From: Melastoma dodecandrum
Taxonomy: Eukaryota; Streptophyta; Magnoliopsida; Myrtales; Melastomataceae
Assembly (NCBI GenBank): GCA_029817715.1
Contig: JARUPY010000356.1
Location: 1,025,001 to 1,089,000, forward strand
Length of the DNA: 64,000 bases
Reading direction: 5' to 3'
Shown here: positions 44,561-57,600 of the stretch, piece by piece
How positions within the stretch are numbered: position 1 is the first letter of the stretch
Layout of the letters: each line of letters begins with the position of its first letter
The notes under the pieces: model-generated
Told to the model about the DNA's origin: nothing
What the model saw: the letters and a program-made list of their open reading frames with translations, nothing else
Database searches by the model: none
Program-made: the position numbers and the translations under genes

Positions 44561-45220
44561 GAGAAGATTTGCTGGGGATGCAAGCAAGAGGGGTACTCCA
44601 AGAAGGTGTGCCCAATAAGAAAGAGCGTGAGCCTCATGAAGCTAGTTCCGAGTCTAGAACGAAAGCAAAAGCAGTTATCTGCTGGTAGTGTAAGCGACCT
44701 GGGCATCGTTCATTCGAATGTCCGAGTAAGCTGAAAACTGAGGATTCCCAAAAGGGAAAGGCTACTTCTATGGAGAAAGCTTCTGCTAACTCCAAAGAAA
44801 CGGCGAAAACAGAAGGGAGTGGCTGAACCTAAGGAGAAGGTGAATACCAACTTCGAAGGAAAAGCGAAAATGAATTCCCAGAAAGGGAAGGCTGAACCCT
44901 GGGAGAAAGGTAACGCCAACTCTAAGGGTAAAGCGAAAGTGGTAGCCGAACCTAAGAAGAAGGCGAAAGCCAGATCTAAAGGAGAGACGAAAGTTCCTCA
45001 TAAGAGGATGGCTGAACTTGAGGAGAAAATCTCCAAGGGAAAGGCGCAAGTAGCAGATCTAAAGGGGGAAGCTCCGGCTAAATCCAAGAGAAAAGCTAAG
45101 AGGGCAATGAAGGATAAAGTTTCTAAACCCTCTGATCATGAGAAGGATGCTCCGGTAAAGGAGGATAAGGTCGTGATCGTCTGGCAAAGGAATGGAAAAT
45201 CTCTGTCCGGGATGCAGTAA
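44561..45220 (+). pseudogene. Zinc-knuckle and Lys/Glu-rich repeat region after the RNase H
   Basis: Directly after the RNase H end come two CCHC-like knuckles. The first reads C-W-G-C with Tyr in place of His (44,570-44,615). The second has a TAG inside (about 44,677-44,724). A Lys, Glu and Ala-rich segment follows, built of imperfect repeats around KGKAK and EKxNANSKGKA (44,750-45,150). This looks like a nucleic-acid-binding tail of the viral polyprotein or of a following ORF. Confidence 0.5.
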
Positions 45221-45699
45221 ATTCATACAAAGGGATGCTGCAACGACAAAAGGAGGAAAAAAAAAAAGCTAAGGCTGGGTTGCTCGGGAAGAGGTAGAAT
45301 TCAAAGCTTTCATTGGCCAATCCAATCCTATTGAGGAGGATACGACAGAAATGGAGTTTGATGACTATTCTGGGCAAGGAATAATCGCTATACTCAGAGA
45401 AAGAACCTCTGGATTTCTGAAAGAGGACCTTGAGGAAGTAATTCCTGAGAAATATTCGGTAAAGGAATCTGGTGAGCAGTAAGCTCACGATGATGAGAAT
45501 CATAAGGAAACAATTCCGAAAAAGAACTCTGTTAAGGAGTCTCGTGAACAAGTTCACGATGATGAAAGTCATGAAGGCTAGGAAGAGGCTTGGTATTTTG
45601 ATTCTGATGCTATGGAACACGATTCTCTTTCATGGGACGTAACGACAATCTGCGGTGGACTCAAATGAAGAATCAAACATAAATTGTTTTGAAAGATTT

Positions 45700-46715
45700 G
45701 AGTGTTTGCTGAAGGCTATGGCATACATCAAAGATCTGGAGTCCGGGCTACATTTATGTGCTTAAGATGGAGAAGAGCTGTTTATACAGGCAAAAATGCG
45801 ACAACGAATTCTCAGGAGCATTATGTCCATGGTTCCATGGGAGGTAAATAACTTTAAGTCTTCAGTACTAGTGGATATGAGAGAATCATCACTTGAGGAA
45901 CGCTCTGTACTTCAACCTTACCTACACTGGGTAAACAAGAAGTGGCCGAGTTTGAGAATCAGTTCAGAGTGGGTGGGAGTTGTTTTACCACATCTCTATA
46001 CAGGCTTTGTGGATATATTGGAAATAAACAGATCATACGGAGAGTCGATATCACAGTTGCCTTTATTGGTAAACCTTTTACTCGGATGCCTTGGCTATGG
46101 ACCAAAATATGCCACGATATTGATTACCAGCACTATGGGAGAACAGGATGAACAAGGAGCTATAATGATGAATAGACGAATTTGGGACATGCACCCTAGT
46201 GAAGGTAAACTTCTAGTAGAACCCGCAGACAGGACCTTGATCATAAGGGACTATGGCAAAAGTATTATCGAGAAAAAGTAGTACGAAAAGCCATCAAAGC
46301 GGAATTCTTTAAAGAATATTATTGTTTGCTCAGTGACAGATACGACTTCGTCACGATCCAACGTTCATACTTAAGTTATGAAGATCCAGAGATCAATGAA
46401 CGTGGATGGAAAATGGTGTTGGATCTCTTTGATAGCTTCTGGATGAGAGAAAACACTTGACTAAATTTCCGGACAGACACCTTTGAAGTATGGAAAGAAA
46501 TCGCTGACAACTTAGACAAATCATGGGATCAACGATTTAAGAAAGAAAGGTTGAGAGGCCAAAGAGATCAAGAGGAATATCTAGCAGAACGTGCATTCTC
46601 AAAGGAAGAAGGCGAAGCGTCATCCATGACGTCAAACGCCAATAATGAAGAAATCTCCCAGGACAAAGAAGTGATCCAGACGGGAGAAGAAAAGGCTGTA
46701 CAATGTTAGGACAAT
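45700..46715 (+). pseudogene. Downstream ORF of the endogenous caulimovirid, decayed
   Basis: Coding-like sequence continues in changing frames from about 45,796 to the stop near 46,710 (segments around 45,942-46,151, 45,796-46,281 and 46,280-46,710). I recognise no domain. Position after the RNase H and before a TATA-bearing non-coding region suits the second ORF of florendovirus-like genomes. Confidence 0.4.
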
Positions 46716-47070
46716 TAGCTCTCTGTCCAGTAGTTTTTGGTCGGTTGGACCATTTGCTTTTAGTTTTTGTCTGGTTTTAATAAATTAGATTCCTTTACTT
46801 TTGAGCTGACAAACAGTGAATAGACACCGGCTTTTGTATAAATATTTCACAATCCTCTACCATACTCAGGGATGCAATCTGAATAGAGAATTTTCTTTCA
46901 CATCTCCCCGAGTCGAAATTCTTTGATTGGCCTTCAAGAATACCAAAAGTGAATCAAGTTAGAATTAACGTGGGCATACAAATGTGGTTAAGAGTAACAA
47001 AAGGCAAGATCATTTGATCAAACCTTGAAGGTTGCCTGCGGGCTGGAACCTTGTTGAGGAGGAGTGTTGT

Positions 47071-47078
47071 CTATATAA
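47071..47078 (+). promoter_or_regulatory. TATA box of the pararetroviral intergenic region
   Basis: CTATATAAGACC at 47,070-47,081 lies about 360 bases after the last viral coding sequence and is followed by a purine-rich stretch. This placement matches the pregenomic RNA promoter of caulimovirids. Confidence 0.45.
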
Positions 47079-47159
47079 GACCCTCAAGGGAAGGACATTT
47101 CTTACAACAAAGAAGAGCCTCTGCATTCTGCAATTCCTTCACTCAAAAAAATTGTGTAA

Positions 47160-48055
47160 AACACTTGAACTCTGAATATGTGAGGACTTAATAGTAAATA
47201 TACAAAACATTAGGGAGTCAATTATAAATTAGAAATGTAGAAAAATTCTAATTTTGGATAAAATCGTAACAAGGTAAAACTACGGGCTGCGTAGAGATAT
47301 TATTTTTAACTATAAGATAGATCAGATAAAACATATAAAGTTGAGGATATATTTGATAATTAAGCCTTACGAAATACCCTACGACAAGAATCCCCTCCAC
47401 CATGCGGTCTAGAAGGATCTTTCCTGGGACTACCAAGAAGGACGACAACAGTGATATTGTTCCCACATCCCCGGCAGAGAATCCACAGCAGACAAGTGTA
47501 TAAGAATAATCTGACATTATTTTTTTCCCAACAGTTTTCTGTGGACAATGATCTTCCCTAAGTGGCAATTGCTTTCATCCTTCTAATGATCAATTCCATC
47601 CCAACGAAATCAATCTAGTTTTCAACTAAATCAATTGGACCCAACGAAAAGCCCAAGCCTCATCTCCTTCTTGCCCCATCATTCTTCAATTTTTAAGAAA
47701 AGGAAAAGGAACCGGATACCAGACGAAGAGGGGATCTCTCCTCCTTTTCACCCGGGGACTTCACTTAGAAAAGAAGAGGACACTGCCTCCTCCTTCATTA
47801 CAAACAACTACAGACCACCATCATTTTTGCAAATTTTCCCCGTGTCACGTCTTCTCCCAAACTCCCTGCCCCTCCAAGATCAAGCGTACCCAGTCCCAAG
47901 GTAAGCCTAGCGACCACATGCACACCCCTTGAAACCAACCTTCAAGCAAGCCACTAAGAAACTTTCCAGAAGCCTGTCTCAAGGAGAACACAAGCAGGAA
48001 GACTGGACTTCATCCACACTGGAGCTGAGCTTCATCATTAACCCACAGCAGGCGG
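47160..48055. other. Intergenic, nothing firm
   Basis: A minus-strand peptide near 47,430-47,490 (GNNITVVVLLGSP) slightly resembles the end of PP2C phosphatases but is too short to call. Otherwise nothing is recognised. Confidence 0.3.
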
Positions 48056-48059
48056 CTGT

Positions 48060-48275
48060 AGATACATGGTGACGTTATTCGATGATTACCGAAGGAATGT
48101 CTTGGTAGACTTTATGTAGGAGAGGTCAGCGATTTTACAGAAGTTTAGAGAGTTCGACCTCAAGGTAGAGAGCCGCTTCCAAATGAAGCTGAGGTGTCTG
48201 CGCACCGACATAGGGAGAGAATACACCTCCAAGGAGTTTATAGAATACCATCAATCAAACAATGGGTTGGGTGTG
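48060..48275 (+). pseudogene. Ty1/copia integrase core fragment
   Basis: Plus-strand translation gives MVTLFDDYRRNVLVDFM, an in-frame TAG, then LQKFREFDLKVE and CLRTDIGREYTSKEF. These are the first two acidic blocks of a copia integrase catalytic core. No flanking domains are visible. Confidence 0.7.
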
Positions 48276-48880
48276 GGGGACACCATCAATTGATCGTGTT
48301 TGTGGAGTGTAATTGTTGTTATAACGCTCAAAAGACTAGTTATCATGACAATCCTTTAGTATAATTAAAAGAAATAGAAAATTTTGGAATATAAATCCCA
48401 TGTTACTTCATCAAGAAGTTAGTAAACCGAGTTACTTCAACGAGATATGTTTAGTGAAATTAGTGTGGTCACTGATACAACAATGATTAGAAGTTTTCTC
48501 TTTTTACAACTTGTCCAAAGTGAATTGTGTGTACAGATACTTATCACAAACTCATTCCCTAATAAAAGCTATGCTTAGATACTAAAGTTTTGTTGAATAG
48601 ATGTTAGTATCATTTATTTAAGGGCAAGACAAGCTAAGCTGCGGAGCAATCCTAGTCGCGAAATCAGTTCTCAATCAAAATGCATCGACATCAACCAAAT
48701 ATAAAATTTATAGGTAATAATAACCAGTGTGGGTATTGGGATTCAAACTTGAGACCTCCAAGTGAACCTTGAGTGCCCTAACCACTGGGGTTCCTTTAAG
48801 GGACAACATATTTCATGGCTTACTTTAAATACGAAAGTGTATATATAGTTACATAGCAAATCATTTTGAATCAAATGCAT
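48276..48880. other. Downstream flank of the CNL pseudogene
   Basis: AT-rich non-coding sequence without recognised features. Confidence 0.35.
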
Positions 48881-51800
48881 CTAATCCCTAATATCGATTT
48901 GCGGGATGAGTCGGAGGTGGGGCCAATATTTCCCTTTGCCCTTCCTGAATTTCTCCTTCAACAAGGGACAGCTTGAAATGCTGAAACATTCCAGGGAGTC
49001 GGGGAGTCCATCGTCTGGCAACTGTCTCAGCCTCTCACAATTATTAATAGTCAAAGATTGAAGGGAGGTGAGGTGGTGTCTGAGTCCCCCACCCATCCTA
49101 TCCAACTTCTTCATTTCCCCAATAGTCAATCTCAAGGGGGATGAAGAGAATAGGCGACTCCAGTCTTCATCATTAGGAGGAAAACACTCCATCTCATCCA
49201 CACATCCCATCCCTCCCTCAATCAACAATTCTTGTAAGACGGAGAGACCCCTCAATCCCCACTCCTCGATTGGTTGACTCAGATTTCGGCATCTCCCAAT
49301 CCAAAGAGTCTCCAAATTGGGAGGCAGACCTCCTCTCGGTGGTAATCTCGTGATGCCTTCGCATTGCAGAACATATAGTGATTTGAGGCATGCTAGTTGG
49401 TGCATTTCAGCAGGTAAAGACTCCACCTTTGGACAATTTGTAAGATAGAAACTCGACAGGTTGCAGGGGAGATCAGGCAAACTCGTAATGCCTTGGCAGT
49501 CACCAATAACTAATGTTACGAGGGATGTGAGGTGGTGCATGTCCTGAGGCAAATACTTCACCTTTGGACAACTGTCAAGATATAACATGGACAGGTTGCA
49601 GGGGAGTGAAGGGACTATCTCCATCTCCAATGCTGGGCAATTTTCAAGCTTAAGATAGGAGAGGGCAGACATTTGTTGCAAGCTGTCCGTGAATGTCGTT
49701 AGGCTTCTGCATGAGTAGATCTCCAATTCCCTTAGAGACCGAGAGAAGGGACTACCAACATCAACTAATTCTGTAATCGACACCAGTCCATCCAAATTCC
49801 ATAGGGAGAGCTCCTCGAGAGAATCTGGAAGCCTGCTGCTAATCATCTCTGAGTGCGGCAGTCTCGGACAACCGCCAAGTACCAGTTTTTTCAACGAAGG
49901 AGGCAGTCCCCCACTGGGTAAGGAATTGAGCTTCTCACAATCAAAAACACTCATCTCATTGAGAGATGTAAGCCCACATAAATCATTCGGCAGCTTCTCT
50001 ATATCTCCACAATGACTTATTTCAAGATTCTTTAGCTTAGGAAGAACTTGTTCCCCTCCACCCCCTTCCACCAAGGACTTAAATCGAGGACAACTCTGAA
50101 TCCTCATCTCTTCGAGCGCAACCCAAGTGGTCGACAAACTCCCCTCAAAGTGAACCAGCTCGGGGATTTCACTAATTTTCATCCTGGTCATCAAAGTAAG
50201 GCCTACTAGACATTTCAAAAGTCCATCATCGCAGCCGTCAATATTAATCTCTACGAGGGATGGAAGGCTAATACTACACCCTCCTTTCAGTTTGGGACAC
50301 TTCCTCACGGTTAGCTGACGGAGGCAGGGGAATGGCTGGTCATTCTCATCGCCTCCATGGGACGACCACTCCTCCCAAGCACCCATTACCGAAAACATGG
50401 CCTTCTGGACCCGTAAAACTCAGGACCTATGGTAGATATCCCTTCAAGATTGATCATTTCCATCCTTTCCAACAAGGGGAGTTGTCCAAAGGCTGGCAAT
50501 GAATGCACACTTCTGCAACCAGTAAGGGTTATGCTCAAGATATTTTGCAAACAACTCTGATTATTAAACCAAGATGGAAATCTTTTGCCCTTGTAGCGAC
50601 ATATAATGAGGGATTCAGTCTTCCTCGGAGGTTGCAGATGGTGGATGAGCCTGAATTGATGGTGATCTTCACGAGAAATTTCGGAATTCGATCCCCAGTC
50701 CAAGCTTATTTTCAGAACCGCTTCCTTACCAAATAGATTGGCAATCCTCGCGTCTTCAACATCATCTACATTCAGCAAATTATGAATGTTCAACTCTCGC
50801 TGAAGGTATCCGAGTGGTCCCAGCTGCTTCAACTCTTGACCGGCTTCGTTCCCCACAACAAAGTCAGAGAGTATCTCGAGATTGGTCAAATTGCCGATCC
50901 GCGGCGGCATCTCCAGCAACTTACTTGTGCCGATTATGTCGAGGTGGAGAAGATTGGACAGCTTGAGAATGTTTCTCGGCAAATTCTTAAGCATCTTACA
51001 CCCTCGAAGTAAGAGAGATTGCAATTCCACCAAGTCACATAGTGATTCCGGTAGCATTTGGATATTTGTATGAGAAAAATCGACCGAACGCAGTAATTTC
51101 AACTCTCCAATCTGGTTGGGCACCTGCGTAATTTGAAAGTACCGCAAGGACAAATGCTTGAGGCTCTTCAAATGCACGATCAAGTCTTGTATCACATCCT
51201 CCGAAATATAGACATTTGGATGTGGGTCTTCGGTGATTTGAAATGGCATGAACGTTCTTAATTTCTTCATTGAGTGGAACACCTCAAATCTTTTCGAAAG
51301 ACAGCTTTCACAACGTGTTGTACCCATTGCCGCGTAACGCACTTTGTCGAGAGACCCTTCGTGGGAGGTGGAGCCTTCTTTATCTTCATCGGAGCTGAAA
51401 CATGAGCAGGCGTCAATCGATTTTACGAGATCGTTGATGAGATCATGCATTGAATAGCGGGTCTACTCATCTCTTGCTTTTTGAAGGAGCGACGCTGCCT
51501 CCAACCGACGAAGATTTTCCATCCCCACTTCTTGGTAGGTTTTTGCAGTTCCTTTTTGTAATAAACCTTGTATGATCCACAATTGAATTAACTCATCTTG
51601 GTCGAATATGTAATTCTTCGGAAATAACGCACAAGCTGCGAAGCATCTCTTCAAGTGAATGGGAAGGTGGATGTAACTCAACTTCAATGCCAGAAATGAG
51701 CTAACACAAGCTTCCATTTTTCATCGTCACATTCGAAACGCAGCATTCCTCCGACTGTCTTAATAGAAAGTGGTAGCCCCTTACACTTATTCGCCAATTG

Positions 51801-52512
51801 AATGGAGATCTCCTGAAGATGTGGGTGACCTTCAAAGTTTTGCTCACCAATGGAGTGAGAGGCGAGCAGAGACAAGCAGTCCTCCAACGAAAAGAATTCC
51901 AACTGCTTCGGATGACGATCACCCATTAGTCTGGCAACGTCGAAGCTTCTTGAAGTGAGCAGAATCCTGCTTCCTTTACTCCCGGAATATAAGGGCTTCA
52001 GCAGAGACTCGAGCTCGTCATACTTATTGTTCCACACATCGTCCATTACAATCAGGAACTTCTTTCCTGACAACTTCTCTTTCAGAGAACTTTGAAGCTG
52101 ATTCAGATCCTTCTCCACACCGAACGAAGGCTGGTGTACCTGGTCTAGGATGCTCTTTGTGATGGCGGCCCTGTCAAAGACGTCAGAGACACAAGCCCAG
52201 GCTTTTACGGTGAAGTTGGCCATTTTCAAAGACTCGTGATTATACAACTCTTGTGCGAGGGTAGTTTTACCGAGTCCGCCCATCCCCACGATAGAAACTA
52301 CTGTAAAGGATTGGACAATATCGTTGGTTGCTTCGGATCCAGTCAAACGAGCAAGTAGCTCCACCATTTCCTTCTCCCTGCCCACAAAATTGGGCTCGGG
52401 GAGGGAAGTGGTGACGAAACGTGGGTGGTCACTGTGAGACCTGCTCCTCCAATTTTGGACTAATCCGAGAATGGGTATGCGTGCAACTACTTGGTCCAGT
52501 CTTCGGTCTATG
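48881..52512 (-). pseudogene. CC-NBS-LRR resistance pseudogene, NB-ARC and LRR part
   Basis: Reading leftwards: linker with FVGREKEMVELL (52,390), P-loop VGMGGLGKTT, RNBS-A FTVKAWACVSD, kinase-2 LIVMDDVW (about 52,040), RNBS-B GSRILLTSR, GLPLS (about 51,775), [20 protein letters not shown] (51,450), then some 25 leucine-rich repeats to RD-stop at 48,881. The kinase-2 Trp and R13L1-style LRRs mark a CNL immune receptor. Lesions: a deletion plus frameshift near 51,690, an in-frame TAG at 51,463-51,465 just before MHDL, and a frameshift with missing residues near 50,390. The coiled-coil domain lies 9.7 kb away beyond a retrotransposon. Several segments are still long and open (505, 354 and 233 codons). 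Confidence 0.93.
52508..52512. other. Target-site duplication (CTATG), left copy
   Basis: CTATG directly precedes the left LTR start TGTAACGG and recurs at 62,225-62,229 directly after the right LTR end GTTACA. Confidence 0.9.
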
Positions 52513-54583
52513 TGTAACGGCCTACAAATTTTTTTTTTTTTTCCAAATTAATCATAGTAGTTCCCCGTCATTTTACGGTCAAACTGCGGAAGCGATGAAA
52601 CTATACCTCCACCATGGCGCCTGTACTGTTTTATCTCGTGAGTCCGAGCCACGTGTACTCTGTACCATCTTATTCCTGCGTCACACTAAAAAAATAGTCC
52701 CCTATTGGGGTCAGCGATAAATCGCCGAGTACGCCTCACCCTATACACATACGAAACATGAGACTACTATACACACCCTAATTATGTATTTCCGAAAATC
52801 CCTTTTATGCAACACACATCTTAACAGCAGAAGTCCCAAATCCAACCATGATAGTTATAGACAATTATAATGTCATGTGACCCCTAACATCATCCTAGCG
52901 TGCATCCATTTGGAAACAGTTTATTGCCACTATGCATCCAAGCCACAGGAATTAGAGCAATGCGGATAAATAATATCATTCAAAAGGAACACATAAACTT
53001 AAATTCATCACGCGTAAAAGCAGTACGCATAACAAAAATTACTAACAATCATAAAATAATAAACACGACTTCCCTGATTCCTTCCTCACCATAACAACAC
53101 TTCCACCGGATGCCAGGACCATTACAGTGCGTCCCCATCCACTCCTCCGGGAGCGCCCGGGAAACGGCCAGCAGGCACGACCGCGAGTGGTCGTCGCCTC
53201 CCCGTTCTCCTCCGACATCACAGCCGGGAAACATGTCTCATCAACAATCCAGTAATCGCCCAACAATTTTAGAGTCCCAACAACAGATAATTGAAGCCAT
53301 AATCTCGGAAGGACAATCTGCCGACGCACCATTAGTCATTTATCTCACAACAACCGCGAGGTAACGAAGCAACCCCCCTGTAAGACCCCAGGATTTTCTC
53401 TTGTTTGTTTACTCGGGGTACAGAGGGAATTCTTCGGTAAGACCCCAAGGTATTATTCATTCACATCCTAACACGCGCCCACACACAGCCTCAAGGAATC
53501 CATGGCCAATCCGTCCAATTACCACCCACAACAAATTTCTATATTTCAGAAGTCAATCGGTCAAGAGTCCCTGGAATTCACAAACCAACAGACCACATCA
53601 ACAACCCAATCGACCGAGAAACCAGGGACACATGCACACCCCGACCAAGCAAGGCAATCCCTCCCGTGGAGGTTCTGCTGCCACACTTCATTGGCGGAGA
53701 CTCCATCTCCCTTGGAACGCCCGTAGCATAACCGTTCACGATGCTCCAGAGGATCACGCACCCACAGAAGTCTCACGGTTCAGACGGCATTCAGACCACA
53801 AGACGCGCAACCAGACGGGACCCACAGACCCGGGGCTAAACGAACCGCGACCAACCCAACCTACCCGCCTCCCATCGTCCTACCCACGCGATCCACAAAA
53901 CGGACAAGCAAGCAAGAAGAAGACAGACGAAGGGAGGAGGGGAAACGTACCGTTTTCGGATCCCACGTAATCGCGTTCGTACCACGCTGGCCTCACCAAG
54001 GCCGATCCACTCCCTCCTGGCCTCGCCCAAGCACGAGCTTCGGATTCGCAAGACTCCAATCTAGAGGCAACCCCACCCCACCCGTAGAAGATCGAGCTCG
54101 TTAAGGCAGGGTGAAGCCGTAACAAGGTGTAGATGTGGGTGGGGCACTCCCACTGTGGCTTCGGGGAGCTTCTCATATAAGCCTCCATTTTCCATTTTTC
54201 TTAAAATTCCTTCAGCCCAGCGTGTGGTAGAGAGGAGGATAAGAAATGTTATCCCCCCTACCTTAATCTATGCCCATCTGACCCCCTTGAAATGTTCATT
54301 AAATTTTTATTATAATATTTCGCTGGCTCGTATCTCATCCGATGGGGTCTGGATAGTCATCACATGCTTCCTTTAGATTTCTTATCCCATACCTCATCCA
54401 CCAACAGATGGTGTAGCATATTGCCTTAACTCGAATCCGTTTGTTCTATATATACTCTTAAGTTTGTGCCTTTGTTCACGTAACTAATCATTAATTAAAC
54501 TTTGTTCGGTCAAACGTTCTAGTTCTAGTCAACATTCCAATCCAAATAATATATTACCATATCCGAAATTCCGGGTCATTACA
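52513..54583 (-). repeat. 3' LTR of the intact chromovirus
   Basis: 2,071 bp from TGTAACGG to CATTACA on the plus strand. It matches 60,153-62,224 almost base for base. A T-run of 14 (15 in the other LTR) lies near 52,530. A GC-rich stretch at 53,401-53,970 is open for 189 codons antisense to the element. Confidence 0.95.
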
Positions 54584-54585
54584 AT

Positions 54586-54601
54586 CTACCCCCCTTAATT
54601 T
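54586..54601 (-). other. Polypurine tract
   Basis: AAATTAAGGGGGGTAG on the minus strand, ending two bases before the 3' LTR; it primes plus-strand DNA synthesis. Confidence 0.85.
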
Positions 54602-54638
54602 AAATTTCGTCCTCGAAATTTCATTGTACATATTACTC

Positions 54639-57600
54639 TCACTCAAATAAGTACGGATACATCTCTTTCATCTTGGATTCTGTTTCCCAAGTGAACTCCT
54701 CAATATTCCCATGTAACCAACGTATCCGCACCATAGGAACCACTCGATGACGGAGCTGTTTCTCCATCCTATCAACTATCTCCACGGGCTCCGTAGTGAC
54801 CTGTAAGTTTGGAGCCACCTCTATCATATCATCCTGTAGCACGTGTCGAGGATCCGGAACGTATTTCCTGAGCATGGATACGTGAAACACGTTGTGGATA
54901 TCAGACAACCTAGGTGGTAAGGCTAATCTGTAAGCCGCGTTTCCGATCCTCTCTAGAATTTCATAGGGTCCAATATAGCGTGGGCTCAACTTCCCTCTCA
55001 GTCCAAATCTCAGATTCATCTTAGTAGGAGAGACTTTTAAAAGAACATAGTCTCCCACCTCGAATTCAAGGGGTCTGCGCTGCCTATCTGCATAGCTCTT
55101 TTGTCTACTCTGCGCGGCGCGAAGGCGATCCTGTATGAGTCGAATCGCCTCAGTGGTCTCTCGTACCATATCAGGACCAAGCTCGACACACTCTCTGCCC
55201 TCATTCCAACATAAAGGAGTTCTACAGGGGCGGCCATACAGAGCCTCAAACGGTGCCATCTGAATACTCTGTTGATAACTATTGTTGTACGAGAATTCCA
55301 CCAGAGGTAACTGTCCAACCCACGAACCCTCCATCTCCAGGGCGCAAGCCCTCAACATGTCCTCAAGGATCTGAATAACTCGTTCTGTCTGTCCATCTGT
55401 TTGAGGATGAAAAGCTGTACTCATCCTCAACCTTGTGCCCATTGCTTGCTGTATCGTACTCCAGAAGCGTGAAGTGAATCTCGCGTCTCTGTCTGACACT
55501 ATCACGCTCGGTACTCCGTGAAGACGAATGACCTCCTTCACGTACAGCTTGGCTAGTTTCTCTACTGAGTAAGTCAAACGGATAGGGATGAAGTGCCCAG
55601 ACTTGGTCAGTCTGTCAACAATCACCCACACTGAATCAAATCCATGAGCGCCCCTTGGTAGGTTCGTGACGAAATCCATAGCAATTTCATCCCATTTCCA
55701 CTTAGGTATAGGTAATGGCTGCAACTCTCCCCCCGGTCGTCTGTGCTCAATCTTGACTCTTTGACAAGTCAAGCAGCGACTAACATACTGTGCCACGTCT
55801 CTTTTCATACCTGGCCACCAGTATTGTTTCTTCAGATTATGGTACATCTTTGTGACTCCGGGGTGAATACTGTAAGCACTCTGGTGCGCCTCCTCCAAAA
55901 TCTGAGTGCGCAGGTCGTCCTGAGTTGGTACGCATATACGACCCTGAAAGCGCACCAACCCATCGTCTGATATAATAAACTCATCGTTCACCTGCCGTGG
56001 TATTCCCGCTCTTGCTTCTACCAAGTACGGGTCCCGATTCTGAGCCTGACGAATCTTATCAACAAGCTCAGACCCTATAATCATTGTCGCGAGCATAGCC
56101 TCATTACCACAGAAACCCATTCTAACCCCAATCTCGTTTACTTGCTCGCGCAATCGCCATTCTTCTACCTCGATGCTCGCTAAGGAGGCAGTTTTACGAC
56201 TCAGGGCATCAGCCACTACATTAGCTCTACCTGGGTGGTAGGAAATTGTGCAATCATAATCCTTTAACAGCTCCATCCACCGCCTCTGCCTCATGTTTAA
56301 CTCATCCTGAGAGAACAGATACTTCAGGCTCTTATGGTCGGTGAATATCTCGAATGTCTCACCATACAGGTAGTGTCTCCATAATTTCAACACGAATACG
56401 ACTGCTGCTAACTCTAAGTCATGCGTGGGATAATTCTGCTCATGTACTTTTAGTTGTCTGGAGGCATAAGCTACAACTCTCCCATGCTGCATCAAAACTG
56501 CTCCTAATCCATGATACGAAGCATCACAGTACACCGCAAAGCCGCCACTGCCACTGGGCAACACCAGAACTGGCGCCGAAGTAAGGCGCTTCTTTAGTTC
56601 TACAAAGCTCTCCTCGCACTCATGGGTCCATTCAAACGCGATGCCTTTCTTCAATAATTGGGTCAACGATCGAGCGATCCTGGAGAAACCCTCGATAAAC
56701 CGTCTATAGTACCCAGCCAACCCGAGGAAGCTTCGCATTTCCGTTACTGTCGTGGGACGGGGCCAGTTTAAGACGGCTTCAACTTTCGCTGGGTCTACTG
56801 CAATACCTTCTGCAGAAACCACATGCCCCAAAAAGCTCACACTGGTCATCCAGAATTCGCACTTACTAAGCTTGGCGTACAACTGATTTTGTCGCAGAAC
56901 TTCTAGAACCAATCTCAGGTGATCCGCGTGTTCCTCCATACTTTTGGAATATACCAGAATGTCGTCAATGAACACCACTACAAACTGATCAAGGTAGGGT
57001 CTGAAAATGCGGTTCATCAACTCCATGAATGCTGCTGGAGCATTGGTCAGACCGAACGACATCACCAAGAATTCGTAGTGTCCATACCTGGTGCGGAAAG
57101 CTGTTTTCATGACATCCGAATCTCGCACCCTGATCTGATGATATCCTGATCTCAAGTCGATTTTTGAGTAAACCACGGATCCCTGAAGCTGATCAAAAAG
57201 ATCCTCAATACGCGGCAAAGGATAACGATTTTTGATGGTGGCTTTATTCAGCAAACGATAGTCAATACACATCCTCATCGTACCGTCTTTCTTTTTCACA
57301 AACAACACAGGTGCACCCCACGGAGACACACTGGGGCGTATAAACCCCTTATCTAATAACTCCTGAAGTTGCACCTTCAACTCTCTTAACTCAGCAAAGC
57401 CCATACGATACGGGGCTCGGGAAATAGGTTCCGTACCTGGAACAACATCAATCACGAAATCCACTTCTCTAGACGGTGGTAATCCAGGAAGTTCCTCCGG
57501 GAACACATCCTCGTAATCCCGTACTACGGAGATGTCCTGCAAACTCGGAAGTTCCTCCTTCAGATTCAGCACCACTGCCAGAAAAGCTTCGCCACCCTCA

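Noticed and set aside
47248..47568. Minus-strand frame of 106 codons, slightly like a PP2C end
   Set aside because: Only a short NITVVV-type block supports it; no other phosphatase motif is present.
48720..48800. tRNA-like or SINE promoter sequence near GGGATTCAAACTTGAGACC
   Set aside because: Only a B-box-like string is visible; no cloverleaf, A box or repeat ends could be drawn.
54125..54145. GTAACAAGG string resembling the end of small-subunit rRNA (also near 47,265)
   Set aside because: The match is about nine bases and the surroundings are LTR or intergenic, not rRNA.
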